Source of the DNA: Amycolatopsis acididurans
GTDB lineage: Bacteria; Actinomycetota; Actinomycetes; Mycobacteriales; Pseudonocardiaceae
DNA: 64,000 nt
Assembly (NCBI RefSeq): GCF_012328925.1
Contig: NZ_JAAXLS010000030.1
Span: 1-64,000 of the forward strand
Direction of reading: 5' to 3'
Positions within the stretch are counted from its first letter, which is position 1. The number at the start of each line of letters is the position of its first letter. Shown here one piece after another: positions 8,475-17,029 of this stretch. Position numbers and translations under genes: made by a program. The notes below the pieces were generated by a model, which saw only the letters and a list, made by a program, of their open reading frames with translations, did no database searches and was not told the DNA's origin.

Positions 8475-9593
8475 ATGACCGGTTTGGCTGACCGGCTCAC
8501 GCCGGAACAGATCGAGGAATTCGGCCGCGAAATGGACGAGATCAGGCAGCGCGTCGTGGCCGATCTCGGCGAGGCCGATGTCGAGTACATCCAGAACATC
8601 ATCAAAACCCAGCGCGGACTGGAAATAGCCGGCCGCGGGCTGTTGTTCGCCGGGTTCTTCCCGCCCGCGTGGCTGGCCGGGGTGGCCGCGCTGTCGCTGT
8701 CGAAGATCCTGGACAACATGGAGATCGGGCACAACGTGATGCACGGCCAGTACGACTGGACGCGCATCCCGGAGCTCAGCTCGCAGCGTTTCGAATGGGA
8801 CACGGTGGCGCCTGCGGAGAACTGGCGCCATTCGCACAACTACATTCACCACACCTACACCAACATCCTCGACAAGGACCGGGACATCGGGTACGGCATC
8901 CTGCGCATCGACCCGGCGCAGAAATGGCATCCGTACTATCTCGGCAACCCGGTGTACGCGACGCTGCTGGCATTCATCTTCCAGTGGGGCGTGATGCTGC
9001 ACGATCTGGAGTTCGACCGGATCGTACGCGGGGAGCGCACATGGTCCGACAACAAAGAGGTCGGCGCCAAGATGGTGAAAAAGGCGGCGCGGCAGGTCGG
9101 GAAGGACTATGTGCTGTTCCCGCTGCTGACGGGACCGCTCGCGCCACTGACCTTCCTGGGCAACGCCTCGGCGAACCTGGTGCGCAACCTGTGGGCGTTC
9201 TCGATCATCTTCTGCGGCCACTTCCCCGCGGACGTCGAGAGCTTCACCGAGGAGGAGACCGAGAACGAGACGCGCGGGCACTGGTACCTGCGCCAGATCC
9301 TCGGTTCGGCGAACATCACCGGCGGCAAGCTGTTCCACATCCTCACCGGCAACCTCTCGCACCAGATCGAGCACCACCTGTTCCCGGACATCCCCGCGCG
9401 CCGCTACCCGCAGATCGCCGCCGAGGTGCGGGCGGCGTGCGAGAAGTACGGCCTGCCCTACAACACCGGCCCGCTGCACAAGCAGCTGTGGTCGGTCGCG
9501 AAGAAGATCGTGAAGTTCGCGTTACCGGGCAGCGGTTCGCAGCAGGAGCCGACCGAGCCCACTACAGTGAGCCCGGAACTCCGAGCGGCTTAG
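8475..9593 (+). CDS. Membrane acyl-CoA/fatty acid desaturase (DesA3-like)
   Basis: 372 residues with the three histidine boxes of membrane di-iron desaturases: HNVMH at 86-90, HSHNYIHH at 119-126 and HQIEHH at 296-301. Hydrophobic stretches lie around residues 52-78 and 155-250. The length and the last box (NLSHQIEHHLFPDIPARRYP) match the actinobacterial stearoyl-CoA delta-9 desaturase group, but regiospecificity cannot be read from sequence. It is co-transcribed with the reductase and controlled by the divergent FabR/DesT-like repressor, which fits membrane-fluidity control. Confidence 0.92.
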   Translation: MTGLADRLTPEQIEEFGREMDEIRQRVVADLGEADVEYIQNIIKTQRGLEIAGRGLLFAGFFPPAWLAGVAALSLSKILDNMEIGHNVMHGQYDWTRIPELSSQRFEWDTVAPAENWRHSHNYIHHTYTNILDKDRDIGYGILRIDPAQKWHPYYLGNPVYATLLAFIFQWGVMLHDLEFDRIVRGERTWSDNKEVGAKMVKKAARQVGKDYVLFPLLTGPLAPLTFLGNASANLVRNLWAFSIIFCGHFPADVESFTEEETENETRGHWYLRQILGSANITGGKLFHILTGNLSHQIEHHLFPDIPARRYPQIAAEVRAACEKYGLPYNTGPLHKQLWSVAKKIVKFALPGSGSQQEPTEPTTVSPELRAA

Positions 9594-9601
9594 GGGATGC
9601 A

Positions 9602-9802
9602 ATGGTTGGCCAGTTCGAGCGGCAGAAGGACACGGTGCAGGTGCTGACCGAGACGGCGGCGACGCACATCGGCAACATCGCGACGATCATCACCGGCGCC
9701 GTGCGCGATATCGCCCGCGAGACCGGCGATTTCCTCACCGAGGTCATCGAGATGCGCGAAGCGGGCCGTCGCGCGGAGGCCGACCACACGTCCCAGGAGT
9801 AG
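9602..9802 (+). CDS. Small helical protein downstream of the desaturase
   Basis: 66 residues, MVGQFERQKDTVQVLTETAA at the start, then one long predicted amphipathic helix (THIGNIATIITGAVRDIARE) with no cysteines and no clear membrane segment. It begins eight bases after the desaturase stop, preceded by TAGGGG, and ends exactly where the convergent monooxygenase gene ends. No function is recognised. The operon position suggests a desaturase-associated or membrane-peripheral accessory protein. Confidence 0.65.
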   Translation: MVGQFERQKDTVQVLTETAATHIGNIATIITGAVRDIARETGDFLTEVIEMREAGRRAEADHTSQE

Positions 9803-11128
9803 TCACACGCCGAGGTGGTCCCGCAGCGTGGTCCCGGTGTAGTCCGTGCGGAAGGCACCGCGTTCCTGCAGCAGCGGGACCACCTTGTCGGCGAAGGGAT
9901 CCAGCCCGCCGGGCGTCACGTGCGGGACGAGGATGAACCCGTCGCACGCCTGTGAGTTCACGAGATCGATCATCGACTCGGCGATCGTGCCGGGCGAGCC
10001 GATGAAGTTCTGCCGCCCGGTCTTCTCGATCACCACTTCGCGGATCGAAAGGTTCTTCGCCGCCGCCAGTTCACGCCATTCGCGGGCGGTCGCGATCGGG
10101 TCCCGGTACATCCGCACGCTGGCCCGGCCACGGGCGACGGTGTTCTCACCGACGACCGGGTCCACCTCGGGCAGCGGCCCGTCCGGGTCGTAGGCCGACA
10201 GGTCCCGGTTCCACACCTGCTCCAGGAACTTGATCGCCGTCTGCCCGCTGACCTGCTGGTGCCGCACGACATCCGCGAGTTCGGCCGCCTCGGCGTCGGT
10301 GTCGCCGAGCACGAACGTCGCCGCGGGCAGCACCACCAGCTGCTCCGTTTTCCTGCCGTAGGCGGCCAGCCGCCGCTTGACGTCGGCGTAGAACGCCTGC
10401 CCGGCCTCCTTCGTGCCGTGCCGCGTGAAGATCGCGTCCGCGGTCGCCGCCGCGAACTCGCGGCCCTGCTCCGAATCCCCGGCCTGCAGGATCACCGGCC
10501 GCCCCTGCGGGCCGCGTGGCACAGTGAACCGGCCGCGGATGTCGAACTGCTCGTCGTGCCGCTCGAACGCACCCGCGCCGGCACGGGCCAGGAAGCGCCC
10601 GGACGCCTTGTCCGCCGGCACATCCCCGTCGCGCCACGAGTCGAACAGCTCCGTCGCGGTCTCCAGGAACCGTTTGGCGCGCACGTAACGCCGGTCCTCG
10701 GCGAGGTAGCCGCCGCGGCGGAAGTTCTCGCCGGTGAAGGCATCCCACGAGGTGACCACGTTCCAGCCGGAGCGGCCCGCCGAGAGGTGGTCGAGGCTGG
10801 CGAACTGCCGCGCCACCTCGTACGGCTCGTTGAACGTCGAGTTGATCGTGCCGGTCAGCCCGAGCCGTTCGGTGACCGCGGCCAGCGCGGCGAGCACGGT
10901 GAAGGTGTCGGGCCGTCCGACCACGTCCAGGTCGTAGATCTTCCCGCCCTGTTCCCGCAGGCGCAGGCCCTCGGCGAGGAAGAAGAAGTCGAACTTGGCG
11001 CGTTCGGCCATCCGCGCGAGGTGGACGAACGAACTGAACTCGATGTGGCTGCCCGCCCCGGGATCGCTCCACACCGTGGTGTTGTTGACGCCCGGGAAGT
11101 GCGCGGCGAGATGCATCTGCTTGGTCAT
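9803..11128 (-). CDS. NtaA/SnaA/DszA-family FMN-dependent monooxygenase
   Basis: 441 residues of the bacterial-luciferase-like TIM-barrel fold. Family signs are AAHFPGVNNTTVWSDP at the N-terminus, the FFLAEGLRLREQGG insertion, TGTINSTFNEPYEVARQFAS and SAGRSGWNVVTSWD. Such enzymes use reduced FMN from a separate reductase to oxidise chelators, sulfones or sulfonates; the substrate here is unknown. GGAG six bases before ATG. The stop abuts the preceding plus-strand gene with no gap. It is the second gene of a two-monooxygenase unit. Confidence 0.88.
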   Translation of the reverse strand: MTKQMHLAAHFPGVNNTTVWSDPGAGSHIEFSSFVHLARMAERAKFDFFFLAEGLRLREQGGKIYDLDVVGRPDTFTVLAALAAVTERLGLTGTINSTFNEPYEVARQFASLDHLSAGRSGWNVVTSWDAFTGENFRRGGYLAEDRRYVRAKRFLETATELFDSWRDGDVPADKASGRFLARAGAGAFERHDEQFDIRGRFTVPRGPQGRPVILQAGDSEQGREFAAATADAIFTRHGTKEAGQAFYADVKRRLAAYGRKTEQLVVLPAATFVLGDTDAEAAELADVVRHQQVSGQTAIKFLEQVWNRDLSAYDPDGPLPEVDPVVGENTVARGRASVRMYRDPIATAREWRELAAAKNLSIREVVIEKTGRQNFIGSPGTIAESMIDLVNSQACDGFILVPHVTPGGLDPFADKVVPLLQERGAFRTDYTGTTLRDHLGV

Positions 11129-11138
11129 CTGCGTCTCC

Positions 11139-12203
11139 TCACGCGGCGTAACGATTGACGGGCCGGGACAGACCGAGCAGGCCGCGAAGCGTGCTCGCCT
11201 CGTATTCGCGGCGGAACAGCCCGCGCCGCTGCAGTTCCGGCACCAGGCCGCGGGTGATGGCGGTCAGGTCGTGCGGGATCGTGCCGGGGCGCAGCCGGAA
11301 ACCGGGGGTGCCCCAGTCGGTCAGCAGGTCGGCGAGCTGCGCCGGGGTGCCGGCGAAGATCTCGGCGTCGGAGGTGTACTCATCACCCGCCACCTCGTCC
11401 AGCCGCGCCTTGCGGTCCACGGCCGCGCGCTCGGTGTCGTCGAGGAACACCACGAGATCGGTGAACACGATCGGCCCGTCGACCGGCGCGTTCCGTTCGG
11501 TGACGAACACCAGGTCACAGCCGCGTTCGGCGAGCCGGTAGGCGACGGGCACGTGCGCGAGCACCGCGACCGGTGGCTGCCCCTGCGGCGGACGCGGCGT
11601 GATCGAGGGCCCCTTCACGCTGAAGAAGCGCCCCTCGAAATCGATGTAGTGGAGCTTGTCGCGGTCGACGAAGCGGCCGGTGGCTACGTCGCGGATCTCG
11701 GCGTCGTCCTCCCAGCTGTCCCACAGCCTGCGCACCACCTCGACGTAGTCGGCTGCCTCGTCGAACAGGTCCTCGCGGGAGAGCACGTCGCGGCGGCCGA
11801 AGTGATCGTTTTCGGCTTGGCTGCCGGAAACCCGCACGCGCACGCCCGCACGCCCGGAGCTGACGTAGTCCAGCGTCGCGATCGCCTTGGAGATGTGAAA
11901 CGGCTCGGTGTGTGTCGCGATGACGGTCGGGACGAACCCGAGATGCCGGGTGTGCGGTGCGATCCGGGACGCGATGAGCACCGCGTCCAGCCGCCCCTCC
12001 ACCCGATCCGTGCGGTCGGTGTGCGGGCCGAGCGAGTCCTCGATGGTCACGAAGTCGAGGAGCCCACGTTCGGCCTCGAGAGCCAGGTCCTTCCAGTACC
12101 CCGCGGTGAACAGCTCCGCGGGCCGTGCTTCCGGTTCGCGCCAGGCGGCTGGATGCCAGCCGGCGCCGTCGAGTGCGGCGGCGAGATGCAGACCTTCGGA
12201 CAT
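11139..12203 (-). CDS. LLM-class flavin-dependent oxidoreductase
   Basis: 354-residue luciferase-like protein, opening MSEGLHLAAALDGAGWHPAA with a LDFVTIEDSLG strand near residue 50 and GRAGVRVRVSGSQAEN at the barrel opening. It is related to NtaA/SsuD-type monooxygenases and sits ten bases before the NtaA-like gene, so the two are probably co-expressed. No flavin reductase or transporter gene is beside them. The start ATG at 12203 was chosen over an upstream in-frame ATG at 12260, which would fuse 19 atypical residues. Confidence 0.85.
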   Translation of the reverse strand: MSEGLHLAAALDGAGWHPAAWREPEARPAELFTAGYWKDLALEAERGLLDFVTIEDSLGPHTDRTDRVEGRLDAVLIASRIAPHTRHLGFVPTVIATHTEPFHISKAIATLDYVSSGRAGVRVRVSGSQAENDHFGRRDVLSREDLFDEAADYVEVVRRLWDSWEDDAEIRDVATGRFVDRDKLHYIDFEGRFFSVKGPSITPRPPQGQPPVAVLAHVPVAYRLAERGCDLVFVTERNAPVDGPIVFTDLVVFLDDTERAAVDRKARLDEVAGDEYTSDAEIFAGTPAQLADLLTDWGTPGFRLRPGTIPHDLTAITRGLVPELQRRGLFRREYEASTLRGLLGLSRPVNRYAA

Positions 12204-12265
12204 GCCGGAACCAGCGATGGGGGCGCCGCGGTTATTTCCGGTACCACATGCTGGGAGCAACTACG

Positions 12266-12685
12266 GTGAAGGTCATGTACTCCAAGGAGATCGAGATCCA
12301 CACGGGCGGCACGGCGGTGGTCCGCGATCTGACCAAGGAGGCCGAGGGCTTCCTGAACGAGGCGGACGCCGAAGACGGCCTGCTGCACGTGTGGGTCCCG
12401 CACGCGACGGCCGGGCTGGCGATCCTGGAGACGGGCGCGGGCAGCGACGACGACCTGCTCAGCGCGCTCGACGAGCTGCTCCCCCGCGACAACCGCTGGC
12501 GGCACCAGCACGGTAGCCGCGGCCACGGCCGCGACCACGTGCTACCCGCACTCGTGCCGCCCTACGCGAGCGTCCCGGTGCTCGGCGGCACGCCGGCGCT
12601 GGGCACCTGGCAGTCGATCTGCCTAGTGGACACCAACCTCGACAACCCGGTCCGCCGCGTCCGGCTCAGCTACCTTCGGGGTTGA
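12266..12685 (+). CDS. YjbQ/UPF0047-family protein
   Basis: About 139 residues. Diagnostic segments are WVPHATAGLAILETGAGSDDD, HQHGSRGHGRDHVLPALVPP and LGTWQSICLVDTNLD, the histidine-containing core of the YjbQ fold. E. coli YjbQ can complement thiamine phosphate synthase weakly; the true role is not settled. The GTG at 12266 has GGGAG eight bases upstream; ATG 12275 is an alternative. Its last 63 bases overlap the end of the convergent membrane-protein gene. Confidence 0.85.
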   Translation: MKVMYSKEIEIHTGGTAVVRDLTKEAEGFLNEADAEDGLLHVWVPHATAGLAILETGAGSDDDLLSALDELLPRDNRWRHQHGSRGHGRDHVLPALVPPYASVPVLGGTPALGTWQSICLVDTNLDNPVRRVRLSYLRG

Positions 12686-13636
12686 CCGGCCCGGCCAGAG
12701 CACGACGACGAGGCCCACGACCAGCATCGCGCCGAGCACCCACAGCGCGAGCGTCACGTCCGGCGCGCCCGGGGTGCCCTGCATGATGCTGCGCAGGCCC
12801 TCGGTGGAGAACCGGAACGGCGTCCAGGACCACAGCGCCGTTCTGTAGGCGGGGTTGAGCATTTCCGGCACCTGACCCGCCACGGCCGGGGCGAGCAGGT
12901 ACATCGGCGCCAGCACCGCCATCGCGGCCAGCCCGAGCAGCCGCAGCAACGCGCCCTGGAGCGCGGCGAACGCGGCCGTGATCAGGAAGATGAAGCCGAG
13001 CACGTCCCAGCCCAGCGGCAGCGACGAGTCCCAGAGCTTGAAGAACCCGGCCAGCACGGTGGTCATCAGCACGGCGCTGCCCAGCACCCGGGCCAGGCGG
13101 GCGGCGAGGTTGAGCGTGCGCCCGGAACGTTTGGCCAGCACCAGCGCCACGGCACCGGCCGCGAGTGAGCCGAGCCAGGCCAGGATGCTCGCCGCCAGCG
13201 GTGCGGTGCGCGCGGCGGTGGTCGCCGGGTGCACGGTCTCGACCCGCACCGGGCCTCCTGTGGCCGAGGCGGCCGTGGTCAGCGCCTGCTGCACGATCTG
13301 CGTGCCGGCCGGGTTGACCGCGCCCGAGACGACGATCGTGGCCGGATTGCCGGGTTCGAGGATTCCGTAGACGTCCTTGTCGTCCAGCATGGTCCTGGCC
13401 TCGTCCGGCGTCGTGATCCGCCAGGCCAGCGCGCCCCCGCCCTGTTGCGCCACGTGCTCGGCCGCCACGTGCAGCGGCGGCGGCGCCGAATCCGGCACGG
13501 CCACCGCGACCGGGAGACCACGTGGGCCGGCCGTCGCCTGCACCCCCACGGTCACCAGGCCGAGCACGATGGCGACCGCGGCGCCGACGAACGCCGCGAG
13601 CGAGGCCAGCGACCACATCGGCTTTCCCCTCGACAT
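12623..13636 (-). CDS. ABC-2/YhgE-like multi-pass membrane protein
   Basis: 337 residues. One N-terminal helix (about 9-32) is followed by an outside domain of about 115 residues, then five hydrophobic helices from about residue 155 (PLAASILAWLGSLAAGAVAL; VLGSAVLMTTVLAGFF; VLGFIFLITAAFAALQGALL; LAAMAVLAPMYLLAPAV; LALWVLGAMLVVGLVVVLWP). This is the layout of ABC-2-type permease/YhgE-related proteins, but no ATPase gene is adjacent. Start ATG 13636 follows GGAGGAA. The 3' end runs 63 bases into the convergent yjbQ gene. Confidence 0.75.
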   Translation of the reverse strand: MSRGKPMWSLASLAAFVGAAVAIVLGLVTVGVQATAGPRGLPVAVAVPDSAPPPLHVAAEHVAQQGGGALAWRITTPDEARTMLDDKDVYGILEPGNPATIVVSGAVNPAGTQIVQQALTTAASATGGPVRVETVHPATTAARTAPLAASILAWLGSLAAGAVALVLAKRSGRTLNLAARLARVLGSAVLMTTVLAGFFKLWDSSLPLGWDVLGFIFLITAAFAALQGALLRLLGLAAMAVLAPMYLLAPAVAGQVPEMLNPAYRTALWSWTPFRFSTEGLRSIMQGTPGAPDVTLALWVLGAMLVVGLVVVLWPGRSTPKVAEPDAADRVVEVGVH

Positions 13637-13659
13637 CGCTTCCTCCAGATTTTCCGCGT

Positions 13660-13675
13660 CCGTTGAATTTAACGG
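13660..13675. promoter_or_regulatory. Palindrome in the divergent promoter 13637-13741
   Basis: CCGTTGAATTTAACGG matches its reverse complement at 14 of 16 positions. A second inverted repeat, GACCTC (13684-13689) with GAGGTC (13700-13705), follows. Both lie between the divergent membrane-protein and HAD genes. No local regulator gene is evident. Confidence 0.35.
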
Positions 13676-13741
13676 CCACGGTAGACCTCGGCCGCAATTG
13701 AGGTCAACGGTTGTTGAAAAACTTGCCGGTACTGTCGTCTC

Positions 13742-14413
13742 GTGCGACTTGTGCTGTGGGACATCGACCAGACCCTCATCGATCTGCGTGGCGCGGGCCG
13801 CGACTGGTACTCGCGGGTGCTCGCCGACGTCGTGGGCATCACGATGGAGGGCATGCCGCCGTTCTTCGGCCGGACCGAGCTCGCGATCACGTCGGAAGTG
13901 TTGAAGGCGCACGGCATCGAGCCGGACGAGGAGGTCGTGCGGAAGGTCTGGGCCGGGCTGATCGCGGTGTCGGAGGAGGCGATGCCGGGGATGGCCGGCG
14001 GCGGCCACGTGCTGCCGGGCGCGGCGGAGGCGCTGGCGGGTCTCGCGTCGGTGGGCGGTGCGGTGCAGTCGCTCGTGACCGGGAACCTCCGGGAGGTCGC
14101 GTGGCACAAGCTGGCCGCGTTCGATCTGCACCACCACCTCGATTTCGAGATCGGCGGCTACGGATCGTTGTCGGCGCACCGGCCGGACCTGGTGGCGCAC
14201 GCGGTCGAGCAGGCGGGCTTCGTCGCGGACGCCGTGATCGTCATCGGCGACACCCCGCACGACATCGAAGCGGCACTGGCGCACGGCGCGGTCGCGATCG
14301 GTGTCGCCACGGGACGCTTCGGGGCCGCCGAGTTGCACGACGCCGGAGCGCACACCGTGCTGGCGGATCTGTCGGACACACCGGCGGTGCTCAAGGCGGT
14401 GCTGCATGATTGA
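13742..14413 (+). CDS. HAD-superfamily hydrolase
   Basis: 223 residues. Motif I is LWDIDQTLID (Asp7 and Asp9; the usual Gly after the second Asp is Gln), motif II is SLVTGN near residue 117, and motif IV is VIGDTPHDIEAA near residue 165. This gives a PGP/beta-phosphoglucomutase-type phosphatase with an alpha-helical cap at about 15-90. Substrate unknown. GTG start at 13742. The gene overlaps the next (DinB) gene by eight bases, so the two are coupled. Confidence 0.85.
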   Translation: MRLVLWDIDQTLIDLRGAGRDWYSRVLADVVGITMEGMPPFFGRTELAITSEVLKAHGIEPDEEVVRKVWAGLIAVSEEAMPGMAGGGHVLPGAAEALAGLASVGGAVQSLVTGNLREVAWHKLAAFDLHHHLDFEIGGYGSLSAHRPDLVAHAVEQAGFVADAVIVIGDTPHDIEAALAHGAVAIGVATGRFGAAELHDAGAHTVLADLSDTPAVLKAVLHD

Positions 14414-14936
14414 CGAGGAACGCCCCGAGCCGCCGATCGCGGACGGCGAAGCCGCGACCCTGCAGGGCTTTCTGGATTTTCAGCGCGCGACCTTCGACTG
14501 GAAGTGCGCAGCCCTGGACGCGGCCGGACTGCGCGCGACGCTCGCCCCGTCCCCGATGACACTGGGCGGGATGCTCAAGCACCTGGCGTATGTGGAGGAC
14601 CGCTGGTTTTCGGCGGTACTGTGGGGACAACAGCGCGAGCCATGGTCCACAGTAGACTGGGCTGCGGACCCGGATTGGGACTGGCACTCCGCCGCGGACG
14701 ACAGTCCGGAGGAACTCCGCGCGCTGTGGCAGGAGTCGGTGACACACTCGCGCAAGATGGTCGACGCGGCCTTGGCGGAAGGCGGTTTGGACCAGCTGGC
14801 GCGCGCCGCCGCGTGGCAAGACGGCCGATCACCGAACCTGCGCTGGATCCTCTGCCACATGATCGAGGAATATTCGAGGCACAACGGCCACGCCGACCTG
14901 ATCCGCGAGTCGATAGACGGCCGAACAGGCGAGTAG
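14406..14936 (+). CDS. DinB/DUF664-family protein
   Basis: 176 residues of the four-helix DinB fold: LDFQRATFDWKCAALDAAGL, MLKHLAYVEDRWFSAVLWG with a metal-type His in HLAYVEDRWF, and HMIEEYSRHNGHADLIRESI at the C-terminus carrying two further His ligands. Such proteins bind a divalent metal and some are thiol (mycothiol or bacillithiol) transferases. Biological role unknown. Coupled to the HAD gene by an 8-base overlap. The 242 bases that follow hold no gene. Confidence 0.85.
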   Translation: MIDEERPEPPIADGEAATLQGFLDFQRATFDWKCAALDAAGLRATLAPSPMTLGGMLKHLAYVEDRWFSAVLWGQQREPWSTVDWAADPDWDWHSAADDSPEELRALWQESVTHSRKMVDAALAEGGLDQLARAAAWQDGRSPNLRWILCHMIEEYSRHNGHADLIRESIDGRTGE

Positions 14937-15152
14937 AAAAGCAAGCGCAACAACAAAAAAAGAGCCGCCAGGTGTGGTCATCCCCGAGCCTGCCCGCCGG
15001 CGAGGCATCTTTTCCCGGTGCCGGTCCGCTCGGTGCCGGTTCCGTCCTCGGCTGCCGGTTGAGCGTTTGCTCGGCTGCGCCATCGTTGGCCGATCGCGTG
15101 CCCACCGCGCTGTTGCCTCGCCCGGTTGCACACGCCTGCCGCTGCCACCCGT

Positions 15153-15173
15153 CGCCCGCCGCTCGGGCGGGCG
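15153..15173 (-). terminator. GC-rich hairpin after proS
   Basis: CGCCCGCC (15153-15160) pairs perfectly with GGCGGGCG (15166-15173) around a 5-base loop, six bases past the proS stop. No U-tract follows, which is common for actinobacterial terminators. Confidence 0.5.
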
Positions 15174-15178
15174 CCGGC

Positions 15179-16930
15179 TCAGCTGCGGACCAGCTTCACC
15201 AGGTGCGCCACGGCGTCGTCGACCGGGATCTCCTGGCGGTCGCCCGAGAGGCGGTCCTTCACCTCGACCACGCCCTTGGCCAGGCCGCGGCCCACCACGA
15301 GGATCGTCGGCACGCCGATCAGTTCGGCGTCGGCGAACTTCACGCCCGGGGTGGCCTTGCGGTCGTCCAGCAGCACGCGCACGCCCGCGGCATCCAGCTC
15401 ACCGGCCAGCTTCTCGGCACCGGCGGCGACCGTCTCGTCCTTGCCCGCGATCACCACGTGCACGTCCGCGGGCGCCACCGCGCGCGGCCACACCAGGCCC
15501 AGCTCGTCGTGGTGCTGCTCGGCGATCACGGCGACCAGCCGCGAAACGCCCACCCCGTAGGACCCCATGGTGATGCGGATCGGCTTCGAGTCGGCGCCGA
15601 GTGCGTCCACCTCGAACGCGTCGGTGTACTTGCGGCCCAGCTGGAAGATGTGCCCGATCTCGATCCCGCGCGCGGCGACCAGGCTGCCCTTGCCGTCCGG
15701 CGACGCGTCACCCTCGCGGACCTCGGCGGCCTCGATCGTGCCGTCCGGCGTGAAATCCCGTCCGGCGACGAGGTCCACGACGTGGTGGTCGGCCTTGTCC
15801 GCGCCGGTGACCCATGCCGTGCCGGTGACCACACGCGGGTCGACCAGGTAGCGAATCCCGTTGTCCTGCAACGACTTCGGACCAATGTAGCCCTTGACGA
15901 GGAACGGGTTCGCGGCGAAGTCGGACTCTTCGAGCAGCGCGACCTCGGCCGGCTCGAGCGAGGCCTCCATGCGCTTGGTGTCGACCTCGCGGTCACCGGG
16001 CACGCCGATGCCCAGGATCTCCCAGTCCTTCTGCCCCGGCCTGCGGATCTTGACCATCACGTTCTTGAGCGTGTCCGCCGCGGTGAACGTGCGGCCGAGA
16101 TCGGTCTTGTCGTTGAGGTAGTCGACCAGCGTTGCGATGGTCGGCGTGCCGGGCGTGTAGTGCACCTGCGCCTCGGGCTTGTCCTCGATGGACTGCGCGG
16201 GCGGCGCGGGCGTGGTGACCGCCTCGACGTTGGCCGCGTAGCCCGACTCGGTGCTGCGCACGTAGGTGTCCTCACCGGTGGGCGCCACCGCGAGGAACTC
16301 CTCCGACGCCGAACCGCCCATCGCACCGGACGTGGCCGCCACGATCACGTACTCGAGGCCGAGCCGGTCGAAGATCTTGATGTAGGCATCGCGGTGGAGC
16401 TGGTACGACCGCGACAGGCCGTCGTCGTCGAGGTCGAAGGAGTAGGAGTCCTTCATGACGAACTCGCGGCCACGCAGGATGCCGGCGCGCGGACGCGCCT
16501 CGTCCCGGTACTTGGTCTGGATTTGGTACAGCACGACCGGATAGTCCTTGTAGGAGCTGTACTCGCCCTTCACGGTGAGCGCGAACAGCTCCTCGTGCGT
16601 GGGCCCGAGCAGATAGTCGGCGCCCTTGCGGTCCTTGACCCGGAACAGGGCGTCGCCGTACTCGGTCCAGCGGCCGGTCTTCTCGTACGGCTCGCGGGGC
16701 AGCAGCGCGGGGAACTGGATCTCCTGGGCGCCGATGGCGTCCATCTCCTCGCGCACCACGTCCTCGATCCTGCGCAGCACGCGCAGGCCCAGCGGCAGCC
16801 ACGAGTACCCGCCCGGCGCGACGCGGCGGACGTAGCCTGCGCGGACCAGCAGCTTGTGGCTGGGCACTTCGGCGTCCGCCGGGTCCTCACGCAGGGTGCG
16901 AAGGAACAACGACGACATCCTGGTGATCAC
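15179..16930 (-). CDS. proS: Prolyl-tRNA synthetase
   Basis: 583 residues, the bacterial (type 1, editing-domain) form. Opens MITRMSSLFLRTLREDPADA. Class II motif 1 lies around RVAPGGYSWLPLGLRVLRRI, motif 2 is YRDEARPRAGILRGREF with MKDSYSFD, then the INS editing domain at about 220-400, motif 3 GSYGVGVSRLVAVIAEQ near 450, and the anticodon-binding domain. It charges tRNA-Pro and clears mischarged Ala. It is an independent gene; the 99 bases upstream separate it from the IclR gene. Confidence 0.97.
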   Translation of the reverse strand: MITRMSSLFLRTLREDPADAEVPSHKLLVRAGYVRRVAPGGYSWLPLGLRVLRRIEDVVREEMDAIGAQEIQFPALLPREPYEKTGRWTEYGDALFRVKDRKGADYLLGPTHEELFALTVKGEYSSYKDYPVVLYQIQTKYRDEARPRAGILRGREFVMKDSYSFDLDDDGLSRSYQLHRDAYIKIFDRLGLEYVIVAATSGAMGGSASEEFLAVAPTGEDTYVRSTESGYAANVEAVTTPAPPAQSIEDKPEAQVHYTPGTPTIATLVDYLNDKTDLGRTFTAADTLKNVMVKIRRPGQKDWEILGIGVPGDREVDTKRMEASLEPAEVALLEESDFAANPFLVKGYIGPKSLQDNGIRYLVDPRVVTGTAWVTGADKADHHVVDLVAGRDFTPDGTIEAAEVREGDASPDGKGSLVAARGIEIGHIFQLGRKYTDAFEVDALGADSKPIRITMGSYGVGVSRLVAVIAEQHHDELGLVWPRAVAPADVHVVIAGKDETVAAGAEKLAGELDAAGVRVLLDDRKATPGVKFADAELIGVPTILVVGRGLAKGVVEVKDRLSGDRQEIPVDDAVAHLVKLVRS

Positions 16931-17029
16931 TGGGATTCTCCTCGCGGTGCGCTGCGGCGCTGATACTCGTTCAGCACAGCGTAGTCAACCCCCCAGGGGT
17001 CTCCGCATCCGGTTATCCGAGCGGGACGG

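Noticed and set aside
14504..16963. Long plus-strand frame of 819 codons opposite proS
   Set aside because: Arginine/histidine-rich composition typical of antisense frames in GC-rich DNA; proS on the other strand has all motifs.
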